64,000 nt of DNA from assembly GCF_022271405.1 (NCBI RefSeq), contig NZ_JAJNAL010000002.1:186001-250000 (forward strand), read 5' to 3'. Made by a program: the position numbers and the translations under genes. The DNA is from Rhodopseudomonas infernalis (GTDB taxonomy: Bacteria > Pseudomonadota > Alphaproteobacteria > Rhizobiales > Xanthobacteraceae). Of this stretch, positions 63,370-64,000 are shown in pieces (positions within the stretch are counted from its first letter, which is position 1; each line of letters starts with the position of its first letter). The notes beneath the pieces are model-generated. The model made no database searches, was not told where the DNA came from, and worked only from the letters and a program-made list of their open reading frames with translations.

Positions 63370-64000
63370 CTAGTCGGCCTTCGCTTCGATCAGTTCACGC
63401 ATGCGCTCGGCAACCTGAGGCGAGGCGGGATTGTAGACGATCATGCCGAGGTCGGGGCGGCCTTCCACCGCGAAGGATGAAAACTCCAGGTCGAGACGAC
63501 CCGCTTCGGGATGTTTGATGCACTTGACGCCTTCGCCGTGCGCGACGACCTCGTTGTCCTGCCACAGCGCTGCGAATTCGGAGCTGAGCCGGCACAACTC
63601 ATCCACCAGCCGGGAGACTTCTTTGGTCGCCCCGGCACCGGCGCGGGCAACGTCGGCCCGGAATGCGCCGACCACGAAACGCGCGACGCTGCTCCAATCC
63701 TCCTGTCGGGCCCGTTTGCGCGCATTGCCGAACAGCAGGCGCAGGATGTTGCGTTGCTCGCGCGGCAGCTTGCTGTAGTCCGTCAGCAGCGCAGCGGCGG
63801 CCTTGTTCCATCCGACCACGTCCCATGTCGCGGTCTTGATGATGGCCGGACTAAGCGGCATCGCGTCGAGCACGCGCTGCAGCCGCGGCGTGATGCCTTC
63901 GGTCGGCGTATAGCGCACCTCGGGCGGGCGGCCGAGGCCGAGCATGAACAGATGCTCGCGCTCCGGCTCGGTCAGCATCAACCCCTTGGCGATCCGATCG
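63370..64000 (-). CDS. XRE-family regulator with MmyB-like ligand-binding domain, partial
   Basis: The open frame continues without stop to the end of the window; the N-terminal helix-turn-helix is outside it. Present are the linker (DRIAKGLMLTEPEREHLFMLG) and the MmyB-like domain (PLSPAIIKTATWDVVGWNKAAAALL, LLFGNARKRARQEDWSSVARFVVGAFRADVA, AALWQDNEVVAHGEGVKCIKHPEAGRLDLEFSSF). MmyB-type regulators sense fatty-acyl or other small ligands. Convergent with the CBS-like gene. Confidence 0.88.
   Translation of the reverse strand, partial: DRIAKGLMLTEPEREHLFMLGLGRPPEVRYTPTEGITPRLQRVLDAMPLSPAIIKTATWDVVGWNKAAAALLTDYSKLPREQRNILRLLFGNARKRARQEDWSSVARFVVGAFRADVARAGAGATKEVSRLVDELCRLSSEFAALWQDNEVVAHGEGVKCIKHPEAGRLDLEFSSFAVEGRPDLGMIVYNPASPQVAERMRELIEAKAD

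Overview
The window is about 65 percent GC, with long overlapping operons and gene orders typical of alphaproteobacteria: aroQ-accB-accC, rne-amidase-mrcA-prfB, and a cysteine desulfurase-sufB-sufC-sufD-sufS-sufT-sufA operon. Protein content (BA14K and DUF1236 proteins, an RNase E with a large S1 insertion, a candidate EcfG-type stress promoter) and the short palindromic intergenic repeats point to a chromosomal segment of Rhodopseudomonas palustris or a close relative in the Nitrobacteraceae. I recognised no rRNA, tRNA, CRISPR array, insertion sequence or prophage.

Layout. 0-5.2 kb: an ion antiporter, then a minus-strand four-gene operon (CHASE3 histidine kinase, response regulator, receiver-kinase hybrid, spermidine-synthase-like protein) behind a near-perfect EcfG-type promoter. 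5.3-13 kb: accC, accB and aroQ, then envelope and redox genes (DUF1236, DsbA-like, 1-Cys peroxiredoxin, BA14K, BepA-like M48 protease). 13-29.6 kb: aminotransferase, dctA, rne, then cell-wall genes (AmiC-like amidase, PBP1A), prfB with its programmed +1 frameshift, two beta-hydroxyacid dehydrogenases, an M23 peptidase and a Bcp-type peroxiredoxin. 29.8-36.6 kb: a giant DUF3971/AsmA-like protein, a decayed stretch with remnants of an S58 peptidase and perhaps a LysR regulator, an exported amidase and a cytochrome b561. 36.8-41.3 kb: MFS transporter, tyrS, anmK, alpha/beta hydrolase.

41.5-49 kb is a complete SUF iron-sulfur assembly operon. It starts with an extra NifS/IscS-like desulfurase, carries a small two-helix membrane protein between sufB and sufC, and has two copies of one palindromic repeat in its spacers. 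49.3-52.8 kb holds a three-gene unit: a Tat-exported LodA-like quinoprotein amino-acid oxidase, its LodB-like flavoprotein maturase, and a RidA-family protein with a signal peptide. The chemistry suggests an extracytoplasmic oxidase paired with an imine-hydrolysing partner.

53-58 kb: TfoX-like protein, diguanylate cyclase, RhlE-like helicase and a secreted caspase-fold protein. 58.2-63.3 kb: a LysR regulator divergent from a tight four-gene cluster (SAM-dependent methyltransferase-fold enzyme, ACC-deaminase-like PLP enzyme, EamA exporter, CBS/cysteine-synthase-like PLP enzyme) that looks like a small amino-acid-derived metabolite pathway with its own exporter. The window ends inside an MmyB-type XRE regulator. 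The two best candidates for undescribed biology are the LodA/LodB/RidA unit and the LysR-methyltransferase-PLP-EamA-PLP cluster.
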